A stretch of 64,000 bases of DNA from NCBI GenBank assembly GCA_963680875.1, contig OY804590.1:21390640-21454639 (forward strand), read 5' to 3'. How positions within the stretch are numbered: position 1 is the first letter of the stretch; every line of letters begins with the position of its first letter. Made by a program: the position numbers and the translations under genes. The notes below the pieces were generated by a model. It saw nothing but the letters and a program-made list of their open reading frames with translations, had not been told where the DNA came from and ran no database searches. The DNA is from Bathymodiolus brooksi (lineage: Eukaryota > Mollusca > Bivalvia > Mytilida > Modiolidae). Positions 1-10,726 of this stretch are shown here, piece after piece.

Positions 1-793
1 ATGTGAAAATAAATTATTTCTGTAACTTAGTTTAACATGACAAAATGTTTCTGTGTGCAATAAAAGGAATGTTCAGGTGTACTGTCAATACTCTCAAAGT
101 GGACCTCATTATTGGTTGTAAGTCTTTCTTTAGTCACTCAAAGAAGCTACTTAATATTATTTTTGCAATTTATTTCTTGGTTTGGGAAATTGGGACAGGC
201 ACAGAGATGTGGACTTAATATTTTTTTTTGCAATTTATTTCTTGGTTTGGGACAGGCACAGAGATGTGGCAGTGTTTAACCAGTTAATTGGATCTCAACC
301 ATCTCCCTTTTCTTATAATTGTATCTCCAACGTCTAACATTTATTTAAGACAATTTGTATTTATTATTGATGGTTCTGTAGTTTTATGGTTATTTATTTT
401 AGATTATATTAAACCATAATTACTAGAAATTTAACTTTAGATTAAGATGTGTTTTATTAGTTATGAACTAATGTTAGTGATTCTAGATAATATCAACAAT
501 GGCATTAAACATACTATTATATTTGACTGTAGGCCAAAGACTTTGTTATTTTTTATGGTAGTTCCTTTACCATTATAAGTCCTAATTAGTCCCACACAGG
601 CTGTCATACAAACTAGCACATGTCTATAGACAAGAGCACATGTACATTTAGCCCAGAACAAGACCATACAGCAGATAACATGTCAACACAGTCAGAACAT
701 GTCAGCACAGCCCATAATAATAATGGTGTTTGCACTTCAGTGGAAAAACAATTACAATTATATGTTAAAACAGCTTGCCATAGCAAAGGGTTA
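1..793. other. AT-rich non-coding stretch
   Basis: I see no gene here. The only structure is a local direct duplication (151-212 and 215-269), listed separately. Short open frames lack coding character or recognisable motifs. Confidence 0.6.
151..269. repeat. two-copy direct duplication (about 55-62 bp)
   Basis: Copies at 151-212 and 215-269 share TTAATAT, the T-rich run, CAATTTATTTCTTGGTTTGGG and ACAGGCACAGAGATGTGG. The first copy carries an extra 8-bp AAATTGGG-like insertion. No function is evident. Confidence 0.8.
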
Positions 794-1049
794 GGGTTAT
801 GATGTTAAATACCACTTTCAACACTATTTCAGTTATATCGTGGTGGTCAGTTTTATTGGTGGAGGAAACAGGAGAAAACCACTGACCTGCCGCAAGTCAC
901 TGACAAACTTTATCACATAATGTTGTATCGAGTACACCTCACCATGAGCAGGATTCAAACTCACAATGTTAATGATGATAGTCACTGATAGCATAGGTAG
1001 TTGTAAATCCAGCTGCCTTACGATCATGACCACAATGGTCCCGCCATAC
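794..1049 (-). mobile_element. tRNA-derived SINE, family B (minus strand)
   Basis: The body matches the copies at 5.7, 33.1, 38.9 and 55.1 kb: the shared core includes TTTTATTGGTGGAGGAAAC and a block around ACTGACAAACTTTATCACA. On the minus strand the head shows a degenerate A-box-like block followed by a B-box-like GAGTTTGAATCC. The 3' part (GATATAACTGAAAT on the minus strand) is shared with family A and resembles the common 3' domain of mollusc SINEs (from memory). No clear TSD was found. Confidence 0.7.
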
Positions 1050-1112
1050 AAAAGGCCATGTGAGATTTTATAATTACATGTTAGTTATTGTCCGTTGTCT
1101 TTCTGTAATCTT

Positions 1113-1975
1113 TATTACGGGTGCCACTAGTGGAGCAGGAACTGTTTACTCTTCTGAAGCACCCAAATTCCCCCCCAATTTTTGTTAGTGGGGTTCATGT
1201 TTCTCAATCTTTAGTTTTCTGTGTAGTGTTTTATAGATCATTGTTTGTCCTTCTTTTGACCATTGTATTGTCTGTCCATTGATTTATGACTTCTGATTAC
1301 CCTTTTGACCATTGTATTGTCTGTCCATTTATTTATGACTTCTGATTACCCTTTTGACCATTGTACTGTCTGTCCATTGATTTATGACTTCTGATTACCC
1401 TTTTGACCATTGTATTGTCTGTCCATTGATTTATGACTTCTGATTACCCTTTTGACCATTGTATTGTGTCCATTGATTTATGACTTCTGATTACCCTTTT
1501 GGCCATTGTATTGTCTGTCCATTGATTTATGACTTCTGATTACCCTTTTGGCCATTGTATTGTCTGTCCATTGATTTATGACTTCTGATTACCCTTTTGA
1601 CCATTGTATTGTCTGTCCATTTATTTATGACTTCTGATTACTCTTTTGGCCATTGTATTGTCTGTCCATTGATTTATGACTTCTGATTACTCTTTTGGCC
1701 ATTGTATTGTCTGTCCATTGATTTATGACTTCTGATTACCCTTTTGACCATTGTATTGTCTGTTCATTGATTTATGACTTCTGATTACTTTTTTGGCCAT
1801 TGTATTGTCTGTCCATTGATTTATGACTTCTGATTACCCTTTTGGCCATTGTATTGTCTGTCCATTGATTTATGACTTCTGATTACCCTTTTGGCCATTG
1901 TATTGTCTGTCCATTGATTTATGACTTCTGATTACTCTTTTGGTATCTTCAAGCTTTTCTTATACATTGCATTCT
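1113..1975 (+). repeat. dispersed repeat with an internally expanded segment
   Basis: The left part (from about 1113, containing TTACGGGTGCCACTAGTGGAG) and the right part (TTTTGGTATCTTCAAGC near 1940) resemble a dispersed repeat I associate with bivalve genomes. The 49-bp array at 1254-1937 sits between them, so one internal segment appears to have been amplified in place. Family identity is from memory. Confidence 0.5.
1254..1937 (+). repeat. 49-bp tandem array, about 14 units
   Basis: The unit begins TTTTGACCATTGTATTG and ends TTCTGATTACCC. Spacing of the CATTGTATTG landmark is 49 bp (1261, 1310 and onward). Units differ by single bases (GACC/GGCC, ACCC/ACTC) and one unit near 1460 is slightly shorter. 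It is non-coding: 49 is not a multiple of three and the units contain stops. Confidence 0.95.
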
Positions 1976-2061
1976 ACTATTATAAAATTACTATACAACA
2001 TGGAATCAAACTTAACTGCAATGCTTCACTTAATCACGTTTTCAATATGGCTATAATAGAG

Positions 2062-2410
2062 TGAGTGAGTGATTGTTGTTTAATGCCAATTCAGCAATTT
2101 TTCAGCTATATCATGGCCAGAACAAGTTAATTTTCAATGAGATGATGATAAGGTCCGCTTTGTACTAGACCAAAAACACAGTTGGATTTTTATAGTGCTA
2201 GCTCACTGAAACAACAGTCCGCGGGTAGACATGTCGCTCCACTCTGACACATTATTCTGATTCTGAGCCGACCAGTCTTTGTTCTTTCTCCTTAACGCTG
2301 CGTACTTAGCAGAGAAGCAGCAAATACCAATTTTAGTCTTTGGTTTGCTCGAACCCACGATCTATCGCACTTGAGGCAAGCATGCTAACCATTACACCAC
2401 CAATGCGGTT
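2062..2410 (-). mobile_element. tRNA-derived SINE, family A, full length with TSD
   Basis: The minus-strand 5' head (near 2405) carries an A-box-like TGGTGTAATGGTTAGC and a B box GGGTTCGAGC, the pol III promoter of a tRNA-derived SINE. The body includes TTTCAGTGAGCTAGCACTATA, and the 3' end has GATATAGCTGAAAAATTGCTG followed by a (TCAC)n tail. A perfect 13-bp target-site duplication GGCTATAATAGAG lies at 2049-2061 and 2411-2423, so this is a complete retroposed copy. Confidence 0.92.
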
Positions 2411-2423
2411 GGCTATAATAGAG

Positions 2424-2959
2424 GGTTGGGGTTATGGTGTTTGGCTGTAATAAACATGCAGTCTGATTTTCATACATAAAAAAATGTACTCTACAAATTG
2501 TATTCTGTTTGTGTTGAAAAGAAATCATAAAAGACAGAAACCAGAGTCTATAATTTTACACACCTAATATTCCTCAATATCTGTGAATTTGATACCCACT
2601 ACCAGGACACACAAAATAAATTCTTATTAAGTACATGTAGTGTGTTTCGCTTAAAGCTGATTGGATAATTTCAATTTTTTTTTTCTTTTTAAATTGCACT
2701 ATGAGAATTGAATACCCCAAGCTGTCTACATATACCATATTCTACCCAATAAAATTCTGGCAATCTTTATTTTTGCTGTCTGAAAATGCTCCCCAGTACC
2801 TACAGATAACTCATCCTTTTTGCACAGCTGAACATGCATTGATGGTACACAGAAAACCTACTTTAGAGACTGCTTTTGGACAAAAATATTTAAACATTTC
2901 GTACTTTTACATCACATTGTACGGTATATTGTAGATGCATGCCAAGAATCTTTCATCAA
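2424..2959. other. non-coding, no recognised feature
   Basis: AT-rich sequence with one short open frame (2701-2934 +) that has no recognisable domain. Nothing else is supported. Confidence 0.5.
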
Positions 2960-3122
2960 GAGTGGAGTGATATGTCTTCTCGCTGACTGTTATTTCAGTG
3001 AGCTAGCACTATAAAAATCCAACTCAGCATATTGCTCTAGTACAAAGCAGACATCATCATCTCATTGAAACGTAATACAATGCATGTTCTTGCCATGATA
3101 TAGCTGAAAAATAGCTCATTAG
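2960..3122 (+). mobile_element. SINE family A, 5' portion of an interrupted copy
   Basis: Plus-strand SINE body starting near GAGTGGAGTGATATGTC, through TTTCAGTGAGCTAGCACTATA and GATATAGCTGAAAAATAGC. The tRNA head is missing. The copy stops at CATTAG (3117-3122) and resumes at 5448, so the 3123-5447 element inserted into it. Confidence 0.8.
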
Positions 3123-5447
3123 GGCAGTTTCAAAATAAATGGCTCCTACTGCTATAGCTGTCTAATTTACTCATTTTTATGATTTTATTGGATCTAAATA
3201 GTTCAAAAGATCTGTAGTGATTTGATGTTTGTTACTGCAAAAAATCTTTAAGATATCTAGAATAACAAAAAAAATATGTCCAAAAAACAACACTTTTTTG
3301 TGACACTTTAAAAAATCCTTAATTTTCAACAACCTACCACAGTGCTAAATCAAACAATATGTTATTAAAATCTATTTCATCACAAACTTTGATATGTTGA
3401 CATACTTTAAGATAGCAATAGATCATGCTTCACATTTATTGTTGCATAAAAATATGGCTTTGTAAAAAAGATGTACCTAGTCAGGAGTGCAACAAACATT
3501 TATGCAAGTTTTCCTAAATTACATTGTAGAAATGTTGTCTTTTAGTTTTCAAAGATATGGGGTATAAATAAATTTCAATACATCATTGCTGCTTCAAAAC
3601 CATAGTTAAAGGATACACTAAAATCAGTAGTAAGGCCAAGAATGTCACATTAAAGGCAGCACCCTCAAATGTCAGGAGTGCAACATTTGATATTTTCTTA
3701 GACATATTTTCTTTTAAATGTAACTAATATCACATTTGTCTTTCTATTGTAACAGAGACTGACTAAGAGAACAGATAAAACCCATTTACCTGTTTGAGAT
3801 ACATAAAATATCTCTCACAGAAGCATTTGATTCATGTCAGGAGTGCAACTAGTTTTAAGTGATCTTCTACACAGTCTAAATTATAGCTTTTTATATGGAT
3901 GATTTAAATAAAATGAGATTCTGTCAAGTTTAGAATAATGTTTGAAAAAATTAAAAGTGCCAATAGCATTATATGTGCTTTTAATTTTATGTAATAAAGC
4001 ATTTTTGTTCATTTTAAATGGTCTCGTGCTTTAATATATATTAGGTATTAATACTAGAGACATTCTCTGACAAGGGAACATGTTTTTTAGGTTCATTAGC
4101 TATTGGAGATCAATTGACTTGATAAAGTTTATGATAAATGCATTTATCTATTTTCTTATAGATAATTTATGGTTAACCATGTAAATGTTGCACTCCTGAC
4201 ATAAATATTTAAAAATCATTGAAATTTGATATAATCAATTTTCTAAGTATCCAAAAAATACTTGTAATTGTACATTAAACATATATTTTCAATATTAATT
4301 TAGATTAATACATGTTTTAAATGTTTTTGTATAGTATATTTAAAAAATAAGTTGGAATTTTCGAGAAGTATGGCTGTAAACAAGTTACAAATAACTAGAA
4401 AAATGTTACTTTAAGAAACAATTATCATTAAAACTTGGTAAAACTAATGCTTGAAAGAACACCAACTGATTTTTTTCCCCTGTGAATTGTTTTTAAGTTA
4501 ATAACTCTTCTTTTTCTTGATGGCAATATAATGTCAGGAGTGCAACATATCCTGATAAAATAGTACCATTGATAAAATAATGATAATTTATAAAAAAAAA
4601 ATTGCCTTTTCTAGCCTATAAAAATATTCTAATTATTTCTTTATGATTTATCTAATATATTAGAGTGGTATAATACAAATTTTCAAATGTAATTAAAAAT
4701 ATTGCTGCTAAAACTGGGTATTAAAGAAGTGGGTATGGCAAAAAATTGTTACAAATTTCCAAATACTGTCATTTCTATACAAATATTGCATTGAAACAGG
4801 TAAAGATTATTGTATGAGTTAACAGTAACATCACTGTTCAATGTTGGCATTTTAAAATGTGATATTTTCTTCTTTTTTTTCTTTAATATAAAATGTCAGG
4901 AGTGCAACAAAAATAGACAAAATGTTTTTTCTATAACCAATTATTTTGCGATCGTTCAAAGAATTAATGTGATTTTTTTTTTACAAATGGCTATTTATCT
5001 TTAAAGTTTGAAAATTTTGCTGTCTTAAGTAAAAATATTCGTTATTATTTTGATAATAAAAACTTTATCAGGTAGATTGGACAAAAATATTGAGAATTTT
5101 TCATAGAAAATAGCTTTTAAGAAAAACTACAACTACCAATAACCCAATATTTTGCACAAAAAGTCATTTATATCAGTTGCATTGTTTGAGAAACTATTAT
5201 ACAAAATAATTGAGACTAAAGATTGTTTAACTGATATAGAATAAGTATGTGTTTTACATGTTTTTCATGCTAATTTGTGTTCAATAAAAGGTTCTTAAAA
5301 ATTTATTGCTTATCTGTTCATAGTTTTTTTCTTGTTTCATTTACTTCAATGTATACAACATTGAAAATTATCAGCAGAAAGTTTTTAGGAGTGAGTTTAA
5401 TTTGGACATTTTTTTCACATGTTGGAGCCATTTTTTTTTAAACAGCC
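3123..5447. mobile_element. 2.3-kb non-autonomous TIR transposon inserted in a SINE
   Basis: The left end GGCAGTTTCAAAATAAATGG and the reverse complement of the right end GGCTGTTTAAAAAAAAATGG form an imperfect TIR of about 24 bp extending to GGCTCC. CATTAG occurs on both sides (3117-3122 and 5448-5453), and joining the flanks restores a continuous SINE tail. The interior is very AT-rich with no credible transposase, but carries a 13-14 bp motif TCAGGAGTGCAACA six times (3481, 3672, 3837, 4534, 4896 on +; 4186-4199 on -). The superfamily is unknown; TSD length is ambiguous (6 or 7 bp). Confidence 0.8.
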
Positions 5448-5485
5448 CATTAGGCTTTAAACAACAATAACTCACTATATTGTAG
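5448..5485 (+). mobile_element. SINE family A, 3' remainder of the interrupted copy
   Basis: CATTAGGCTTTAAACAACAA and a TCAC-like tail continue the SINE broken at 3122. Immediately after, a roughly 57-bp segment (about 5463-5565) containing ACTATATTGTAGACTGTTC is present twice in tandem. Confidence 0.75.
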
Positions 5486-5577
5486 ACTGTTCTTTTATGT
5501 GTAGTCATAACAACAATCACTCACTATATTGTAGACTGTTCTTTTATGTGTAGTCATAACAACCATTTTATGATATA

Positions 5578-5660
5578 CAGTAAAACCTGTATATTAAGGG
5601 CACTCAAGGGAACCTGAAATTGTGCCCTTTATGAGCAGTTGCCATTTATATACAGTATTA
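5578..5660 (+). mobile_element. pogo-like MITE terminus (fragment)
   Basis: A TA followed by CAGTAAAACCTGTATATTAA resembles the TA-flanked ends at 8444 and 36052. No matching right TIR is clear, so this is probably a fragment next to the following SINE. Confidence 0.35.
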
Positions 5661-5664
5661 CAGT

Positions 5665-5948
5665 GTTCTAATAAAGTTTGCCAGGCACTTACAACGGGTC
5701 ATTGGTTTTCTCAGGCACTTACAACGGGTCATTGGTTTTCTCAGGCACTTACAACGGGTCATTGGTTTTCTCAGGCACTTACAACGGGTCATTGGTTTTC
5801 TCAGGCACTTACAACGGGTCATTGGTTTTCTCAGGCACTTACAATGGGTCATTGGTTTTCTCAGGCACCTCAGGTTTCTTCCACCTATAAATTAACTTGC
5901 CACTTTACAACTGAAATATTGTATGAAGTCACCTTAAATGGCCATTAA
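5665..5948 (+). mobile_element. SINE family B (plus) with internal 30-bp expansion
   Basis: The flanks match family B in reverse orientation: ATAAAGTTTGCCAG on the left, and CAGGTTTCTTCCACC then CAACTGAAATATTGTATGAAG on the right. Between them the segment equivalent to the family B GGTGGTTTTCTC region is repeated about six times with a 30-bp period (about 5688-5867). Because 30 is a multiple of three, all frames stay open through it, which creates spurious repetitive open frames. Confidence 0.8.
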
Positions 5949-6259
5949 TGTATATTCATGTTTCAATTGATTCTTGTTTAATGATATGTGAGAGTATATG
6001 AGCAATTTACATGATAAGAACAAGCTTACAAATGTAGAGCTGTCCAGATTTTTTTATTACCACAAAAAAAGGGAGTGACCGTGGTGACAAGAAATGTTGA
6101 CGACCAACAGCCACTCTGAACAAACTGTGTTTGAAATACAATAAAATTATAATTTGTTATTCTTATCTAAGAGTACAGAATTAATGAGTAAGAGAAAAGA
6201 CAGTTTCATTCAGTCAAAAATATATGTTCAATGTGTATAAAAACCAACTAAGTCGGCAA

Positions 6260-6465
6260 ACAGGAAGTAGGAATCTGACGGGTCCAAAAACGCTACCCAC
6301 AATATGGTATACCTATATGACGCTTGTGACCAAATATCAGATTTCTGACATCAACAGTTACTGAGAAAAATGCGACGAAAAATATCTTGGACGGACGGAA
6401 GGATGGACAGAGGTAAAACAGTATACCCCCCTCCCCCTTCGCAGAGCGGGGGTATAATAATGTAT
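6260..6465. repeat. dispersed repeat ending in an inverted TATACCCCC/GGGGGTATA
   Basis: The segment contains GGACGGACGGAAGGATGGAC, then TATACCCCC (6422-6430) and GGGGGTATA (6448-6456) as an inverted repeat. It resembles a repeat common in mollusc genomes; the identity is from memory. Confidence 0.4.
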
Positions 6466-6504
6466 CAGTGTGGAGGGACGTGGCAACCAACTACCGGTAA
6501 GAAT

Positions 6505-6898
6505 GTTGGTATAGTACAAAGCAAACATCATCATCTCATTGAAAAGTAAATTGTTCTCACCAAGATAAAAGTAAATTGTTCTCACCAAGATAAAAGTAAA
6601 TTGTTCTCACCAAGATAAAAGTAAATTGTTCTCACCAAGATAAAAGTAAATTGTTCTCACCAAGATAAAAGTAAATTGTTCTCACCAAGATAAAGGTAAA
6701 TTGTTCTCACCAAGATAAAGGTAAATTGTTCTCACCAAGATAAAGGTAAATTGTTCTCACCAAGATAAAAGTAAATTGTTCTCACCAAGATAAAAGTAAA
6801 TTGTTCTCACCAAGATAAAAGTAAATTGTTCTCACCAAGATAAAGGTAAATTGTTCTCACCAAGATAAAGGTAAATTGTTCTCACCAAGATAAAGGTA
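6505..6898 (+). repeat. SINE family A fragment with a 25-bp tandem array (about 14 units)
   Basis: The left edge (AGTACAAAGCAAACATCATC, then ATCTCATTGAAAAG) is the body of a plus-strand family A SINE. The next SINE segment, equivalent to ATTAACTTGTTCTGGCCATGAT in other copies, has become a 25-bp unit GTAAATTGTTCTCACCAAGA + TAAAA repeated from 6546 to 6898. Units differ mainly at one A/G site (TAAAA/TAAAG). The array ends directly at another SINE in opposite orientation. Confidence 0.88.
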
Positions 6899-6913
6899 AA
6901 AACATTCTCACTT

Positions 6914-7262
6914 GATAGAGTGAGTAAGTGACTTGTTTAAACACCAAATGAGCAATTTTCAGCAATATCATGGAGAGAACAAGTTAAATCCAACAACATT
7001 ATAATGATGGCCACTTTGTACTAGTAGGATTTTAACAGTGCTAGCTCATTAAAACAACAGTCTGCAGGTAGACCTGTTGCCCCACTCTGACACATTATCC
7101 TGATGCCGAACCACTCAGTCTACTCTTTCTCCTTAATGCTGCATGCTTAGTGGAGAAGCAACAAATGCCAATTTTATAGTCTTCAGTTTGACTTGACCAG
7201 GGCTCGAACCCATGATCTACAGCACTTGAGGAAAGCACGCTAACCATTACACCATCGATGCT
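6914..7262 (-). mobile_element. SINE family A (minus strand)
   Basis: Minus-strand head near 7258 has TGGTGTAATGGTTAGCG (A box) and GGGTTCGAGCCC (B box). The body and (TCAC)n-like 3' end (GAGTGAGTAAGTGA on plus) match the copy at 2062-2410. It lies head-out next to the 25-bp array fragment, giving inverted SINE sequences across 6.5-7.3 kb. Confidence 0.85.
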
Positions 7263-7911
7263 ATTCTCACTCGACAATAACTTTGAAAACAAAAGTAAAT
7301 AACAACATAAGTCTTCCATGTTTATAACACTCTGTTGGAAGGATCAAGAATAGTAACAATGTACATTATATAAGATATATTCCATTCACTAATATTAACA
7401 TCTCAATGTATCATTAAACCTGTCTTGAGAGACCTCAAATGGAAAAACATCCTCTTTCAATGCAGGTTTTACAAAATTGAATGGAACATGATTTTTGATA
7501 TTTTTATCATAAAAGCCATGGTGACATAGAACATGTATAAGCTAGATGACATTATCCTGTAACCAACTCTCCCATTGACTGTAGTGTAGATGTATGAATT
7601 TTGATGTCTAAGCAAAGGATTCTGGGTATCTTACGTCAATCACTATCATCTCTGTCATACCATTGGTTGATGCCATGAGAGATATCACTCATGGCAGATA
7701 AGCCACACCCCTTTATTTTGTTTTTGTTTACAAACATCACAGACATACATTTGTAGTCCCTGTGTAAACGTTATAAAGTTTATCAAAACGTAACCATTGA
7801 AATATTTTAATTTTTTCAAAATACTATCAGAAATATAAGGTATGATTTGTTTTTAAAACCATAGACATTGATGCGTTTTAGTGTCTATGCATGAAATATT
7901 AAATAACAATA
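7263..7911. other. non-coding, no recognised feature
   Basis: No coding region or repeat family recognised. A CCACACCC box and a GATAAG box occur near 7700, but without a transcript or exon nearby I do not call a promoter. Confidence 0.45.
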
Positions 7912-8223
7912 CAGTGTAACATGTCTAAGCCGAATCCTGAATAATCTGGAATCCTGGGGTCCGTTGTTGAACTAATGCAATGATTAAATTCTGTTGCTGA
8001 ACTGTTTTTAATCAATGTATTAACTAATCATATTTAATCATTGCATTAGCCAATTATGTGATTAGGAATTAAAAATGTAATTAAATGTATACCAAAGGGT
8101 AATTAGAATCCTGTATAAACCAACTTTTGAGTAAAATCCCAAATGAAGGAAATCTTTGTTAATTCATGCTGTACAGACCGTACACCTGTCTATTCCGAAC
8201 ACAAAATCTGGTCCCATTTACTG
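7912..8223. mobile_element. pogo/Tigger-like MITE (about 312 bp)
   Basis: Flanked by TA at 7910-7911 and 8224-8225. The left end begins CAGTGTAACATGTCTAAGCC and the right end finishes CCCATTTACTG, giving terminal CAGT/ACTG. Internal CCGAA/TTCCGAA blocks are typical of this type. The TIR similarity is weak beyond the ends, so the exact limits are inferred. Confidence 0.45.
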
Positions 8224-8443
8224 TACATTAAAATTCTATACTTTCAATAAGATGATACAAGACATTAAAAACTGTAATTTTGTTCAACCCATGTGATATT
8301 TTCAGCAATACAGATAAAAGGAACATGTACTATAAAACATAACAATAAGGCCATACATAACAAAATATTGGTGTGTTGAAACCTGACTAGTCATTTTTCA
8401 AGTGGACAGATTGAAAAACAAATTATTATTTTTCTTTTATATA

Positions 8444-8625
8444 CAGTCAAACCTGCCTTAAACGATCACCTGTATTAAGCAAAAAACCTGTGTTAAAGGA
8501 CCTTCATTTTCAGTTCCCATTCTAGTTCATTTTATATAATTTGAACCTTCATTAAGAGACCACCTGTATTAAAAGCACTTTTTCTTCTCTCCCTTGAGTA
8601 GTCTCTTATAAGGCAGATTTCACTG
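8444..8625. mobile_element. pogo-like MITE (182 bp) with TA target duplication
   Basis: Left TIR CAGTCAAACCTGCCTTA and right TIR (reverse complement) CAGTGAAATCTGCCTTA differ at two of 17 positions. TA lies immediately outside both ends (8442-8443 and 8626-8627), as expected for Tc1/mariner-pogo elements. It has no coding capacity. Confidence 0.8.
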
Positions 8626-8940
8626 TATGTGAAAAAAAACAACATTTTTCCTGTAAATTTAGAAAAAAAAACTTTCCAAAAACATTATTAAAATTTTGTA
8701 GAGAGAACTCCTGATAATTTAGCATTCTTTTAAAAAGGGATAGTCTTGGTTGGTCAGTCAGTTTACAACAAACCAAAAATAGATTATGAATGACCTAAAT
8801 ACATGTGGTATGCATATCTACTGAGAGCTGTCAATCTAAATAAATTACTTGTTTGTTTGACAAATCATTTTTCTTTAATCTTGTGATCCACTCCCATCTT
8901 TACCAACATCCTGTATCAGGTGAAAGGTCATATCTCCAAA

Positions 8941-9096
8941 TGACCAATCAGAGATGAGCTTACAAAATCTTTTGGTGTTTAACAGCATGGTGATTTTATG
9001 AAAAAGAAGAAAGCTTCTGACCAATCAGAGATGAGCTTACAAAATCTTTCGGTATTTAACAGCATGTTGATTTTATGAAAAAAGAAGAAAGCTTCC
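8941..9096. repeat. 77-79-bp tandem duplication
   Basis: Copies at 8941-9017 and 9018-9096 both begin TGACCAATCAGAGATGAGC and end GAAGAAAGCTTC, with a few substitutions and one A-run length difference. Confidence 0.9.
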
Positions 9097-9329
9097 GAAT
9101 ATAAATCGAATGAAGTAACAGGATGTTGTTATAATGTGGGTGGATATAAATAATTTAAATATATAAGACCCCACACACATCTAATTCAAAATAGATTGAC
9201 CAAAAATAATATTCTGAACTCATACTTTACATATTATACATAACATGTACATGTATTTACATAACAAAACAAATACATTTATTATTAATTACATAAGATA
9301 TATTCAATGGATATTTTCTTGCATACATT

Positions 9330-9711
9330 CAGACTGAAATATCATATGACCCAGGAGTCTGATATTCACAATCAGACTGAAATATTAGATGACCCATGCA
9401 TCTGATATTTACAATCAGACTGTAATATCATATGACCCAAGAGTCTGATATTTACAATCAGACTGAAATATTAGATGACTCAGGAGTCTGATATTTACAA
9501 TCAGATTGAAATATTAGATGACCCATGAATCTGATATTTACAATCAGACTGTAATATCATATGACCCAAGAGTCTGATATTTACAATTAGACTGAAATAT
9601 TAGATGACCCAGGAGTCTGATATTTACAATCAGACTGAAATATTAGATGACCCAGGAGTCTGATATTTACAATCAGACTGAAATGTCAGATGACCCAGGA
9701 GTCTGATATTT
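9330..9711. repeat. 43-bp tandem array, about 9 units
   Basis: The unit contains CAGACTGAAATATTAGATGA, CCCAGGAGTCTG and ATATTTACAAT. CAGACT and AGTCTG form a 6-bp inverted repeat in each unit, and GAAATATTAGA/TCTGATATTT adds partial dyad symmetry. Units vary (AGGAGT/ATGCAT/AAGAGT), so the array is older than the 46/43-bp satellite. Confidence 0.93.
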
Positions 9712-10726
9712 CAGCCCAGGATATATGTAAAAAAATCCATTATTCTTTTTATTGGCAATTAGAATTATCAAAAGTTAAGGTTTAAATTTTTAAATTATAA
9801 TAAGGACTACTTTTTTGGCATAATTTCTCTGTGTAATTAGGCAACCATATTTGCTATTCATTGGGAATGATACCCATTTTCATTGGCTAGTACAAATGTG
9901 TACAAGAATTCTTCCAGAGTGGTACAAAGAAGATATACAAACCATTGATACTGTCAGTATCAGATCAGTCTTTGATACAACTTTTATTCATTGGTGGACA
10001 TCGGAGAAATTTTACATGAATTTAACAGATAAATAAAATAAAATATATAAAGAAATAAAAGGACAGCACCAAAAAACATCACATTCTTCGCTAATTCTTC
10101 CATTTCCTAAGAAAAAAATGTCATCCAATAGTCTTCAAAACATATTGGCTTTGTTTTTTTCGGAAATGTGGTAAACTAACATGCTACAATATCCATAAAA
10201 TTTGCATGAAATTTGTCCAGTATTTAAACAAATTCAAACAAAACAAAAATTTATATACTGTCTACATGGTTTAATAAGTAAAGTAAGACAACTCTCTACT
10301 AGAGGCATCTCAAAATTATTATATTTTTTTAAAGGGGAGGGAATTTTAAAATATTTCTTATAATAATAATGATCATTTTTGATATTGGTACAGATTTATC
10401 AGGTTGGATATCAAACGACCTCCTAGGTTGTTGACGTATATTTATAATACAACCGTTATAAAGATATCACCAGCTGGATTTAAATTCATTTCATGATTGT
10501 TAACGACGGATCACTGTCATAATATATTCAATCAGAAAGCCTTGATTGAAATCCTTGTGTCTTTAATGGTATCTTTTTTTCCTTGCAACAATTGTTTACA
10601 TTGACAACTGACGACATTGCTATTTCTGCAACATCACTACATTTATAAATTGCATTATTTGAAACAAAAGCAGTTCCATGTGAATACTACATCATAGCAC
10701 ATTGACCAATATAAATATAGAATAAT
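9712..10726. other. non-coding, downstream of the UBE2J2 coding sequence
   Basis: AT-rich, no gene recognised. It could include 3' UTR of the minus-strand UBE2J2 gene, but I cannot place the polyadenylation site. A CAGTATCAGATCAGTC fragment near 9955 resembles the satellite core. Confidence 0.4.

Noticed and set aside
5622..5948. Open frames of 60-108 residues with decapeptide repeats on both strands
   Set aside because: They come from a 30-bp tandem expansion inside a SINE; the unit length keeps all frames open.
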